Shown here: in pieces, positions 53,357 through 64,000 of the stretch
How positions within the stretch are numbered: position 1 is the stretch's first letter
Layout: every line of letters begins with the position of its first letter
NCBI GenBank assembly: GCA_013368325.1
Contig: JAACJK010000003.1
Span: forward strand, 620,001 to 684,000
DNA length: 64,000 bases
Direction: 5' to 3'
Origin: Ephemerocybe angulata
Taxonomy: Eukaryota > Basidiomycota > Agaricomycetes > Agaricales > Psathyrellaceae
Position numbers and translations under genes: made by a program
The notes under the pieces: model-generated
Told to the model about the DNA's origin: nothing
Databases searched by the model: none
What the model saw: the letters and a program-made list of their open reading frames with translations, nothing else

Positions 53357-55485
53357 CTAACTGTATATGTCGCATCCGTAGGCCTCGTACCCTTCACGCA
53401 CGAAAGTCATAATATGGTCTACACGAAAAACTTCAGCTCGTTGTTCGAGATCCGCCGTTCAAGGACGTACCTCCAAGGGTCCGGGTCGTAAATCCAACTT
53501 CACAATAGCAGTAATAATCTACCCAACCAGACTCGCGTCAGCGTATCCTAAACCTGAAAGGGCACCTCCACTTACAAATCCACTTCCTCTTGAACACCTC
53601 GATCTCCTCTGCTGCTTTCTTCATGTCCCTATCAGGCCTCTCCTCCCCCATAACTTGGGGATACTCTTTCATGAGAGCTGGCCTGATAACGCTATCGAAT
53701 TTCGTCGTGAACCTCTGGCACCATTCTCGAAGCGTACGCGCATAATGAGGGCCGATGTTGGATATGGAATCTACGACGAGGCGACCCTGGGATCCAGCGT
53801 TCAAAGTCTCAAGAAGAAGCGTGACGGTTGGAAGCAATCCTCCAGGGAAGACTACAATCAGGTTAGCAACGCTCAGGCTTCTGCAAGTGTAAACTTACTC
53901 TGATCAATTGAAACCAACGGTCGCAGTTAGTCAGTATGAGACAAGGTCAACACATTCCTGTTCCCACTCACCCATTTCCGGATGAAGTCGATCTCACCGA
54001 CGTATGTGTCGAATCCTAGCGGGAAGTCAAGAGATATTCGTGAGATGCGAAGTGCAACGACTCACTCGCTTCAGGCAGCGTGATAGCCTGCACCACACCG
54101 ACCGCATCTTTAGGCTTCATCGCCCAGTCAATCGTTCTCCAATACACGTGCAAAAACTCCTTCCCGACAGCTTCAATCATCTCCACGCTCACAACGCGAT
54201 CGAACGACGCTTCCCATTCATTGGGCATCGCACGATAGTCCATCAGGTGCACTGTGATACGACTCGCAATGCCTGAGCCTTGCTCATCTATGCGTTGCTG
54301 AGCCAAATCCTGTTGTTGTGATGATAATGTCAGGGTGTCGACAGTTGCCAGAGGATACTTCTGAGCGATGCGAATCGACATAGACCCCCACCCAGATCCG
54401 ATCTCCAACACGCGAGTTGGCCTGTCAGAGGGAATCTTCAGCTTTGCTATGATATGGTCTAACTTTCGGAGCTGGGCGAGATAAAGCTCGTCCTCTGTTC
54501 CATTATCCTGGCCTTGAGTCGACTTTTCCAGTTTGGATATCAAGTCTTCGCTGACGTTCGTGCCTTCTCCAGAATCCAAACCCGAGTCCGACGGTGAGTG
54601 GGAACCTGGTGGGGAAGGGAGTGAGAACGGGGGCTTCAAGGAAACGATCCCGTCTCTATTCCTAGTCGCCTTGACTTCCCGTGGGTACGTTGGACGAAGG
54701 TCGCCGTCAAGGTCGGCGAAAATGGCACACGAATAAGTCATATCCTGCGAAAGGAACCCTAATCTCATGAAATGAGGTAAATCTAATTTCACGCAGAAGA
54801 GAGGCGTACCTGCGAACATCTCGTTGGAAATATCATAGTGGGCGGAGATGTTGGACCTCGAGTTCGACAGCGTGTTTAGGAACCGGTACGAAGTCAACTT
54901 CTGCGGAAGCGTGAATAGGTAAGAGAACTTCGAGTCAAGACGTTCCAGCCTGCTCTTATTCATGAGAAAGATCTTGGGTGACGTACTAATCAGAGAAGTG
55001 CGTGCAGCAGGGTAAGGTACGGCGCACCTTGAATAGCGAGACGAGGTTGTCACACTCGACCTCTCCATACATATACGCCTCCGAGAATCCTAGATCACCC
55101 ATAAGACATAAACGTATCCAGAAGGCGTCGCTTCGGACTCGTATCTCGGCTTTGACTGGGTCGCTTTCTGAGGAAGGGACACCATTGACACGCTCCGTTC
55201 TGCTCGCCAGTGAAGGGAAATCGAACGTTTCTCTGGGTGTCGATATACGCAACTGGCCAGCAGCAATATTGCGCATTACTCTGAACGTAGGATCTCGCCT
55301 GTCAGATATAGTACCAGTAGCCACTGGCATGGTACGCACGACAACGCCATAGCCTCTGCTCCCCTCGCCAAAGGACCTCTCGTCGCGTGGATAGAAAGCT
55401 CAAGAGCTGTATTCCACGCTCTGTCGGCCAGTCCAATCAAAGAGAATGGATGTCTTGCGTCTGTGTCGAGAATCTGTGTCGCCAT
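53357..55485 (-). CDS. Cyclopropane-fatty-acyl-phospholipid synthase-like methyltransferase
   Basis: Nine exons: 55485-55340, 55298-55028, 54972-54810, 54758-54066, 54015-53972, 53899 (one nucleotide), 53851-53576, 53518-53471 and 53418-53357. These give 567 aa. Domain order: N-terminal CFA region (GQLRISTP, GFSEAYMYGEVECDNLVSLFK), then SAHYDISNEMFAGFLSQDMTYSCAIF, a 60-residue low-complexity insert (PSPPGSHSPSDSG), the SAM-binding motif VLEIGSGWGS (about residue 310), VVSVEMIEAVGKE, IFPGGLLPT and a C-terminal YYCYCEVGFTTRTLGDHIMTF. The class uses SAM to add a methylene or methyl group to unsaturated acyl chains. Splicing across the single-nucleotide exon restores the conserved IFPGG; the alternative donor six bases later would insert Val. 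It converges with the EBP gene, 104 bp apart. Confidence 0.88.
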
Positions 55486-56174
55486 TGTAGTAGTTGGGAA
55501 AGGGGAGGCGATAGGCGATAGGTGATGGCTCGAAGTCAAGGGATACGGGGTAGAAGGCCAGCGAAGGCCATTTTATGAGAATCAAGGCGTGACTAGTTGG
55601 AAAGCCCAGTACGATGTCTCCCTGTTCGCTAAACGACGATCGGGATTCATGACATGGACACGAGATCGTAGATATTACTGCATCCGAATATTTCCCAAAC
55701 CTTGGGCTTACGGCCAACGAATGGTTTCTCGTTCGGAATTGGTGGAGTCAAGGGAGACCGAAGTCACCAAAGGGTGTTGTTGTAGAGCAGATGGAGTTCG
55801 AGGAAGCTTGCCACTGTTCGTACGAAAGCGGGAGCAAACCCGGAGGCTATAAGCGGATATTTAGGCGCTGGGGTAACACGGGCCGAAAGTGCTCGATCAA
55901 GGGCCTATGAAGCGCTCACGATCGGCAAGCCTTCCCATCGTCAGACGGAAGAAAGCAATGAGTTGAGGGCGACCTGGCAGGTCAAGTAGTTCTGCTATTT
56001 GAGCGGGTACGAATTAGAGTCTGAGGCGTATAGCCTTGGTAGGCTCAGCAGTAAACTCGGAACTGGGGTGGACCGGTCTACGAAGTTCTCGTTATTCGCA
56101 TGGACTGGGTCGCAGCACGCTGGTAACGCCGGACAGGCTGCGTATTTCGAATGTATAGCTAACAGCCTATGCCC
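55486..56174. other. Promoter side of the CFA-like gene and 3' flank of the NACHT-ankyrin gene
   Basis: This 690-bp non-coding stretch has an AGGCGCTGGGG element near 55862. Nothing else was recognised. Confidence 0.5.
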
Positions 56175-59100
56175 TCAGTACGAGGACCTCTGTCCGAAGG
56201 CACCGCAATTTTTGAGAATGCGTCTGACAGCAGAACGGCATCGGAGCCCTCGAGCATGAGCGAGAAGGAGAACGGTGTCAACGTTATCTAGTGTCCAGGT
56301 GAAAGCGTGGAAGGTCTCCGGAGAGATCTCCTTCCAGATGAGCTGTTCAAGGACTGCCGACCGCGCGTCCCACCATTCAGAATCATCCATGGTAAACCCT
56401 AGCCTTCGGTACTCCCTGAAATCATCCTCCGCCCACTCGTGCCGCTCCTTCGAAGCATTTTCCACAGACGTAAGGACTGTCTTCCTGACTAACGATGGCT
56501 CCCAGTCATATTCAAATAGCATCTGAAGGTTTTCTGTCACGGCGCGTTCGGATATTGAAGCGCAGCCCCAGTACAACGCGGAGTGACCCTGCTTGTCCAC
56601 AAGCCGGAGGTTGATTGAGGAGTTCGATAGAAGAATTGAGACCGCTTCACGGTTGGCATATGCACATGCGTACATAAGCGATGTGCGTCCATCTTCATCT
56701 TGGGCGTTGATATCGATGGCTGGGAGGGATAATAGGAACTCCACAGTACGTCTTCGAGTAAGAGGGTCGACAAGGGAGAGCATGAGCGCGTGTCGTCCTC
56801 GCCGGTCTCGCTGGGCGATGTCGATGGCAGGCAGGGCATCCAAGAGGCGCTTCATGAAGTAAAACGAGTCCTGGCTTCCTCTTGCAGCTGCCCATAGGAA
56901 GGGTGATCGTCCGTATCGGGTGTCCTGGATTTGCGGGTCACACCTATATCGTAGCAAGAGATCGACGATGACCTTCAGGCGGTCCTGGTGTGATGGATTC
57001 GGGTCGCCTTCATAGCGGCACAGTTGAAGGAGTGCTGTCTCTCCATACACATTTGTCTGGCAGAGAAACACCTCGCTCGACGCTTGGCTTAAGAACCAGG
57101 TGACCATCTCGACGAGTCCCCCACGACAGGCCATCATGAAAGCCGTGTCCCCCTCCTCGTCCGAAATGGCTACCTCAAGATTGGGGTTCCATGACACAAA
57201 CAACATCGGGATGTCATTATTCCTGCTAACACAGGCATGCCAGAAAGCTGTGCGTCCGCTGTCGTCTCGTACGTTCAGCTTCACGATGAGCTGCGAGAGT
57301 AATAGGCGGACTATCTCTGTTTGGCCCTCCTGGCAGGCAGCCATCAGTGGGGTCATTCCCTCGTCATTCTGTGCATTGACCTAGGAGGACGATGAGCCGA
57401 TATACAAGAAAGATTTGAAGCGTATCGTGTTACGTACACCAGCATGTAACGCACATAGAGCTTTGAGAGCCTCAACTTGTCCCCACTTGGCGGCGTAATG
57501 AAAGGGTGTATCTCCACGAGCAATGGGCAAGGGAAAAGGATTTGAAACGATGATATCGATTAGGCCATACATAGCCGCCAAATGAAGAATTGTTGGCAGG
57601 CGATCCTGAGGCTCCCCCTTGTGGAATCGGTGGTTGATCAGCTTCAAACTGGCATATCGAGCGAGGTAATCAGGGATGCAGGGATGCAGTGCACCTTCAC
57701 GTTGTGAAAGATGAGCATGTATTCCCCAGTTCCAGTCTGCGTAATCCAAAAGCGCTTGTGATGAAATGTATGAAGCCAGAAATTTGGAGTCTCCATCCCA
57801 CCTCCAGCGTTGAAGTATCCCATCATGTCTTGCAAGGTACGCCAAACAGGTGACAGCCATGAACGTTTGGGGAGGTGGTAAGTCGGGGAATACCAGACCT
57901 TCGATGTATTTGTGAGCAGTGTAGTCTAAAAGGCAATGGATTAGCTATGCCCTCGACATGTGGGACCATAACCATAATACTCACGGATAAATCGTATTTC
58001 ATTATAGTAGCTTCCCCGTCTGTGCAAACCCTCTCGCTTCCTCAGCTCCACTGTGACTAGCCCACCACATGTCGACAGAATGGTCGGAATGGGCACAAGG
58101 TCTCCCGCATCATAGGTCAAAGTTGTGAAAGATGTCGCCAAGGCATGTTGAAGCTCCTCAGCAGATGGGGGCTCGCGAGCGTGCAGGAGCCAGAGGAAGA
58201 CACGGTGAGCAATAGACACATCGTCCGCAGCCTGCGCGTTAACTCGTTGGAGAGAATGCCGATACATGTCGTCAACCCCTGAAGGGAGCTTGTTCAGGGC
58301 CTTCAAAAGGCTGTTAACGCATCTAGGATTCTGGAGGATTACTTCCATCTGCAAACGTGCAACGAGAAACCTGTTGCATTGCAATGATGAGGAACAATTC
58401 AAATGGTCAAGCATTCCGGTACTCACATTCCTTTGGAGCTCTCCTTTATGCGGGATTTGAGCAGTTCAACCAACGACGGATCCCCGCGTATGATCGCCCC
58501 AAGTCTCGAGTTGGACTTGATTGTCTCCTGAACAAATATATCGATGTCCCCTGTGCGCGCTTCTACGAGGATGTGAAGGGCATCGGGAATATGATGTTTA
58601 AAGAGATCAAGAGGCCTCGATGTTATCAAGGCATTGGCACCCAAAGAAGGAAGGACGCGTAAAAGGCCGTCCTTGACAATATCGTTGGCTTCGTCGAGCC
58701 CGTCGATTACGATAAATACCTTGGAGAAAAGTCCGACCGCTCCCTGAAAGACATCGACGAGTTCCGCCTCAGAAAGGACCTCGTTCTGTGCAGTAAAGTA
58801 TATCGTCTTCATGTAGTTGTAGGCTTGCTCATGCCGCTCGACCAGTTGGCGAATGAGGCCAGCAAGAATGTCCCGCGTCGAGCGGTCTTCGGTGTAGCGA
58901 AGAAATGCTCCAACAACGGCGACATACTGGGTACCAGCGAACTTCTCCTTCAAGTATTTCAACGAGAACGAGCTAAAGATGAAGATGAGCATATTTTATA
59001 TCGTAATCAGAAACTCCACGTACGACAAGATCGTTTTTCCAGAACCAGCTATTCCGTAACAATCGCACCAGGCAATGACCAATGGTCAGAGAATACCCAC

Positions 59101-59731
59101 TTCATGGCTAGAAGCCCCGGGACTCAAGTACTCACGCATGCCAACACCCCAGACAATGACCCGATCTCCTTGGACAAAGTCACAGAATTCTTTCGAGCGA
59201 ATGAACCAAACCCCCGTGTTGGGTGTGCGTTGTGCCAACGATGTTTGGAAGATCTTGAGGAAGTCTGGGCCTTGTAGCCACCGTAGAATCTCAGAAAGAG
59301 GTACTGAGATGTGTCAGCCTCTTGCGACGGCTGATAAAAATGGTCGCATATACCATCCGCGTCTCTATCCAGCGGGGTTGCATGGACATGTACAACCTGG
59401 ATGCTATCCCTCCCAACGTAGGTCGTCGTGACAGATCCAATGGAAAAGTCCTGCGCGTCAGGAAACACTTGCAAAGAGTGTTGTTGTTCTGTTTCGAAGG
59501 ACAAGACGGTCAAAATTGCGTGGGCTCAGGACGCCTTGGTGGCTGAAAGACCAAATACTCACCTTGTTTTGGGTGTGCAGAATTATCATCGGCCGTTTTT
59601 TTACTCGTGAAACCATCCGAGTCGAGTCCCGGCCCCATTGACTCTCCAGGAGTGAGGGTCGCTGTGGGTACAGTAGAAGGTGGGGTTGGTAGGATGTGCG
59701 ACGTGTAGGTAGCTCCGGAGTGGGACCGCAT
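56175..59731 (-). CDS. NACHT-ankyrin repeat protein (STAND NLR-like)
   Basis: Eight exons: 59731-59563, 59467-59354, 59303-59136, 59048-59024, 58972-58427, 58370-57985, 57925-57438 and 57380-56175, all in phase, giving 1,033 aa. Exon 4 is 25 nt. A short N-domain (SEILRWLQGPDFLKIFQTS, TPNTGVWFIRSKEFCDFVQG) leads to Walker A GMPGSGKTIL (about residue 150) and Walker B FIVIDGLDEA (about 248), then a winged-helix-like segment. About ten ankyrin repeats run from residue 560 to 900 (for example GDTPFHYAAKWGQVEALKAL, GMTPLMAACQEGQTEIVRLL, GRTSLMYACAYANREAVSIL). Ankyrin arrays act as ligand sensors and the NACHT module as the switch. The Walker A Lys and Walker B acidic residues are intact. Confidence 0.9.
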
Positions 59732-60151
59732 TACCTTAATACCTACCTACCTACCTGTCATGAACCCACTTTTCCTTCACAGCAATTCACAGCCTCGCCA
59801 TATCACCGCAGGTAAACCCCGCTGGCCTCGTTATAGATGAACTGCCAACGTTAAGCGCCTCGATTTCGTCGATCTTGATTGAGACCGGAGTGGCGGAAGT
59901 GGAAGTTGTTGTCCTTCGACAGCGCTGCTTCAGATCGCTGTTGATGAATCGAGGGAACGTGGTGATGCAGAGAGGAAGATCATAACCCTGTCAAGGACTG
60001 TGACTTACGAAGTGCTGTGTCTCTACCAATGTAAAATTTGCTCTGGCGCTTCCGTACAACTTTCCCTCAGACAACAGGATATATGATATTCTATAAGTTA
60101 AGTATAAAGCATAAAGACAACATCGACGACTTGCCATCCAGCCAGCAATAT
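59732..60151. promoter_or_regulatory. Promoter region of the NACHT-ankyrin gene and 3' flank of Rif1-like 2
   Basis: A CTAC/ACCT microsatellite lies at about 59739-59757, immediately upstream of the minus-strand start. TAAGCGCCT lies at about 59850, about 120 nt upstream. There is no other feature. Confidence 0.5.
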
Positions 60152-63100
60152 TCAACTCTTGGGTGTCCCCTCCTTCCACTTTCGTTTCCCTTTCGCAGGC
60201 TCCGACCCCTCCCTCTCCAACTGGTGATATATCTGCTCATCCACCGTCTCCCCAATCCGACTCGTCAACCTCTTCAACTGCAACAACTCTTCCACACCCA
60301 TTTGTGACACTCCCCCACTCTCCACGACTGCCGCATATGCTTGCTGCAACGCGTCTAGCTGAACGTGAGGTTGAGCGCCATAGGAGGATCCAGACGAATG
60401 GTGCCTCCGCAACGGCTGCAGGGACTCCTCCACATCAATCAAGGGCGATGCTACTGGGTCGAGTTCTGGTGCCGTTTGCGATCGTTCTCGACGGCGAGAT
60501 CGGTATGCAAATTCGCTGAAAGTTGGGCTGAGAACGCCGTTGGCATCCCGCCTTCCCTCCTCTTCTCCGTGCGCATCCTCGTCCAGGAACATGTCGGAGT
60601 CTCCATCGCCCTCTCCACTACCCATTTCTTGCCTCAAGTCTTGGATATCTTTATGGGATATCCCGGTCTCCCAGGAGTCGAAGTCGTCCTCGTGATCAGA
60701 CGATTGGGGGAGAGGGCTTTTCGGAGCGGTTTCCTGGGGAAATAGCCTTGTAGAGGCTGAACGAAATGAAACCGGCCCCGAGATTGTCTTGGTACGTTTA
60801 AGAGGAGGTGGCCTTTCTTCGTCCGCAAGTGATTCATCCTCAAGGATTGAGGACGGAAGATCGTCAGCTGTATAATGCCGCTTTGGAACTCTTCGGCCTG
60901 TGAAAAGCATAGAGTAATCAGTATTCTGTTGCCTTCCAATAAGCCTTTACTTACGTTGAATAGATGAACCATCCGATGACTTCCCCACAACTAAAGGCGA
61001 GAGTGGCGAGACTGGCGTCGCATCCTCCTCATCCTCCCTCATGCTATGATACGCCCGCAAGTCCTTCAACGCAGAGGTCGGACCACGAGAAGGTTTGGGT
61101 GTCATCGTTCCACCAGAAGAAGTGCTTGCTGGAGTCAAGTCCTGCCCAACAACTTGACTAAAACTTGCCGACGGTCCCACCTGGAACCCATATCCCACTT
61201 GGTTTTGAAAATCCTCGAATCTCGAGTACTCGTGCTGGAGAGCTCTCAACTTCGGGTTCACAGACGACTGAGAGTCGGAAATGATCGTGGAAGGAGACTG
61301 CGTGCAGCGAGCAAGGTGGAGGGATCCAGTCAGCACATATTCCAAAGTCGCAGAGTTAAGGCACGCACGGATGTTCCAAGCGAGTTATCATCACCAACAG
61401 GTTGGCCTGCAATATCACCGAACCCCTTTAGACAACTAAGTAGGCCGACAGGGCATGTCCGGGTTAGGGCTGGCTTCCCCACGTAATGGGCGTGCCAGAA
61501 GTCCAACATGGTCCTTGGACCAGTGGACTGATGTGCGGTTCTGAAGGCCGAGGTAAGAAGTGGTTCCAGGCGAGAGAGCAGATCGAGTTCCTCGTTGGCA
61601 CAGCGGTGGAGTGATTCCAAAACGGCAGCGTACACTGCCTCAACCTGTATGAAGTGAGTCTACGCGACCTAAACTTAAAAGAGATGGATCCCACCATATT
61701 AGCGTGTTCTGCTTCGTCCGCCAGGCCATTCTGGTCTTCTAGCCACACAGTCACCCCGACCTGAAGTTTCTCTACAGACGACAGGAGTTCGGAGGGCTCT
61801 TCGATGGCCCAGAATTGTCCCAAAGAACGCATGAGTCGTAAGGCATGCTCCTTGTTACCGATACGATACCACCTCGATAACATCTCACAGAGGTTCGTAA
61901 GTATGCTGCGACAAAGCGACCCCCTATATGAGCGAACGGCGACGCCAAAGAGTGCAGCGTACAGTCTAGAAAAGCCGAGTCAGAACGCAGGCGGGTAATG
62001 GAAAAGTGCACATACGTATCACGAAGACCCTCCTCGACTTGCGCTATAACGTATTGCAAGACTTCATGCTCGTCCACTCCGTCTTTCTGAGCAGCAAAAA
62101 ACGTCGCTTCGCACACTGTCTCCCAGAGCTCCAACTCCTCTTCGTCAAAACCCCACGCTTTCTGACTAGATATACAGTAAGCACACCGTAATACATGAAC
62201 TCAGAGAAGAAAAAAACTCACTGAAACGGCAATGCCAGAAACGGGGCGAGGTCCGTCCACCCCATTCCATCCCCTCCACGAATATAATGCCGCCCCAACC
62301 CCACCCACAACAACCTTGTCACGAGTAACTCCCCCATTACTTCCCTTTCACTTCCATCTCCCACTCTCTGAGGACTCGTAACGCGGGTATGCAGAATATG
62401 CAACAGAGTTGGCGCTCCAGCCGATATTAGCTCAGAGCATACACCACACCACATCTCCCTCACGGCGGCGTCCTCCAAATCTATCTTTCGCCCAATAATT
62501 CCAGCCAGCACAATCTCAGCAGGAATGGGCAACCACGAAGACTCGAACACATTCTTCAGGACCCGCCAACACTTCTGCAAGAGCATCAACTGTGTGATGA
62601 GCACTTCCGATGGGGCCGTCGGCGTGAGGAGCCGTGTCAGGAGAGACGCGAGCTGCGTAGCGAATGGTGTCGAAGCTGTAAGGTGATTCTGCCCTTGGGT
62701 GAGGTGAGCCTGGCAGAGGAGAAGCACCTGCCATATCGCCGTGAGTTGTTCCTACCAGAGGTCAGCACCGAAGCAATTATATGGCCGACAGACGTACCAC
62801 AAGTTCAGCAGTAAGCTTAGGCTGCAACTTCTCCACTGCCAGCACCCACGCTTCACTGAGGTCTTGCCACTGGCCGTTGATCTCGGATTCTGTGAGAGAT
62901 CGGACGTGCGAAATGTCGAACGGAGTGGGTGTGCTGAGCGCCGATGATAATTCTGAAGCCGACATCCGGAACCATGTCCCGTCAAGCAGAGAGGGGTGCA
63001 CGAAGCTCGAGGAAACTGCTTCAGTCACTCGATAGTCTGACGAACCGATACCCCCGACAACTCGTCGAAGAAGTGCGTAGCCCTCCTCAAACTGTTTGTC

Positions 63101-64000
63101 TGAGCTAACAAGCTGCTTCACAATCTGCACAGCCTCGCTGACATTGCCCACCACAAATCTCTCGTCGATCCCAGCAGGAGTGTCAAGCAGAACGCTGATC
63201 AAGCACGCCCCGACGCTCGGTTTCAGCTCTTGAACAAGGATGCGGACCGCGCGCCCAAATGTGTCCCGGCGAGCGTCGATACTGTCAGCACTTTCTACAA
63301 TAAAGATTCTCGACAAAGCCCATACGAGGCACTTCCACACCTCCGTGTGCATGTTCGAGATCGCCTTGACGCTGTGCCGCGAGGTGTACCGCAGGGCGTC
63401 GCCGATTAAGCGAACGGAGCGGGGATGCGAGAAAATCGAAGCGTCTTCGAGGACAACCAAGGCGGCGATGCTGACGAGTGCCCAGACAGGCTTGTCCCTT
63501 TGGCTGGCAGTTTGCAGGATCGCTGGGAAAAGGTGTTCTTTGTCCTTTGATTTGCTTCGGGAGCCGTGGTGGTCCATAAAGTCGAGGACTTCATTCGATA
63601 TGCCCGTAGCGAGGACTTGGGCCTTGAGCTTTGCGGCAGCGAAGGCACCAAGAGCGAGCGGTGCTTCGGTTGACGATTTGGCGAGCAAAACCAGCACCTT
63701 CGGGAGAAACGCCGCCATTGGGCGAAGAAACCTCTCGGGGGCATTGGTGAGGAAATGAGAGCAAGTCTAGGCGCGTTCAGTAACATGGAGGGGTCCATTT
63801 CAAATGCCATACCTTTAGCGCCTGCACTTGTATATCATGATCACCGTCCAACGCCGATCCAACAGCTTCAGTAATCCCCGAGACGTGAGTGGTGTTTGCC
63901 CATGCCAAGATTGCATCTGCGCGCAGGCACAAGAAGGCCAATGCATGCACTTTACCAGAATCCATTACGGCCAGGCTAGGCTCGGAGCATATTTCAACAA
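60152..64000 (-). CDS. Rif1-like protein 2 (5' end outside the window)
   Basis: Exons inside the window: 64000-63813 (still open at the edge), 63766-62798, 62751-62222, 62165-62016, 61965-61695, 61644-61369, 61297-60955 and 60897-60152, about 1,157 aa. Region by region it parallels Rif1-like 1: VWALVSIAALVVL versus IWSISVIASLVVL, FDISHVRSLTESEINGQW versus ISDVRPLTRAELRKEW, FLALPF...FDEEELELWETV versus LLAVPF...LSAEESSTKW, and VTVWLEDQNGLADEAEHAN versus LAVWLSDESEVWSEDALDY. It is therefore a diverged Rif1-type HEAT protein. The C-terminus is low-complexity with nuclear-type basic clusters (RRRVPKRHY, KGKRKWKEG). The start lies upstream of position 64000. Confidence 0.78.

Noticed and set aside
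60152..60910. A separate small gene starting with MLFTGRRVPKRH
   Set aside because: A GTAAGT...CACAG intron joins it in phase to upstream Rif1-like 2 exons, so it is that gene's last exon.

Overview
This is fungal nuclear DNA, almost certainly from a mushroom-forming basidiomycete (Agaricomycetes). Genes carry many short (about 45-65 nt) GT-AG introns with CTAAC-like branch sites, the families are basidiomycete ones (RlpA-like double-psi beta-barrel, etherase-type GSTs, aryl-alcohol dehydrogenase-type reductases, NACHT/ankyrin proteins), and there are Tad/L1-like LINE, CACTA and Ty3/gypsy elements. No rRNA, tRNA or CRISPR was seen.

1-5.5 kb: degenerate dispersed-repeat DNA around one intact HNH-family gene. 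5.5-29.8 kb: one 24.3-kb nest of transposons. A 7.8-kb LINE (target-site duplication about 19 bp, poly(A) tail 29798-29821) is split by a 1,586-bp non-autonomous CACTA element (9920-11505, TSD GTC) and by a 14,953-bp Ty3/gypsy retrotransposon (14175-29127, TSD CCGA, two 1,388-bp LTRs that differ at about five sites). Removing both insertions and one TSD copy each restores a single LINE ORF2 frame of 1,728 codons. The gypsy element lies on the minus strand. Its gag, protease and pol frames are linked by two canonical -1 slippery heptamers (GGGTTTT, AAATTTT), each followed by an inverted repeat. Between pol and the 3' LTR it carries two multi-exon genes on the opposite strand, bracketed by two copies of the polypurine tract. 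This cargo-bearing architecture is the most unusual thing in the window.

29.8-34 kb: the rest of the repeat the LINE inserted into. 34-64 kb: gene-rich host DNA. In order: a secreted RlpA-like protein (+), two tandem etherase-type GSTs (-), an aryl-alcohol dehydrogenase-like AKR (-), a Rif1 homologue of 1,832 aa (-), a NACHT P-loop NTPase (+), a second AKR paralogue (+), an EBP-type sterol isomerase (+), a cyclopropane-fatty-acid synthase-like methyltransferase (-), a NACHT-ankyrin protein (-), and a second, divergent Rif1-like protein that runs off the right edge (-).

The host genes do not form an obvious single pathway. Themes are detoxification and aromatic metabolism (GSTs, AKRs), lipid and sterol modification (EBP, CFA synthase), telomere/replication-timing proteins (two Rif1 paralogues) and STAND-type immune-like receptors (two NACHT genes). 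Exon coordinates were derived by hand from splice consensus and reading phase, so they are predictions.
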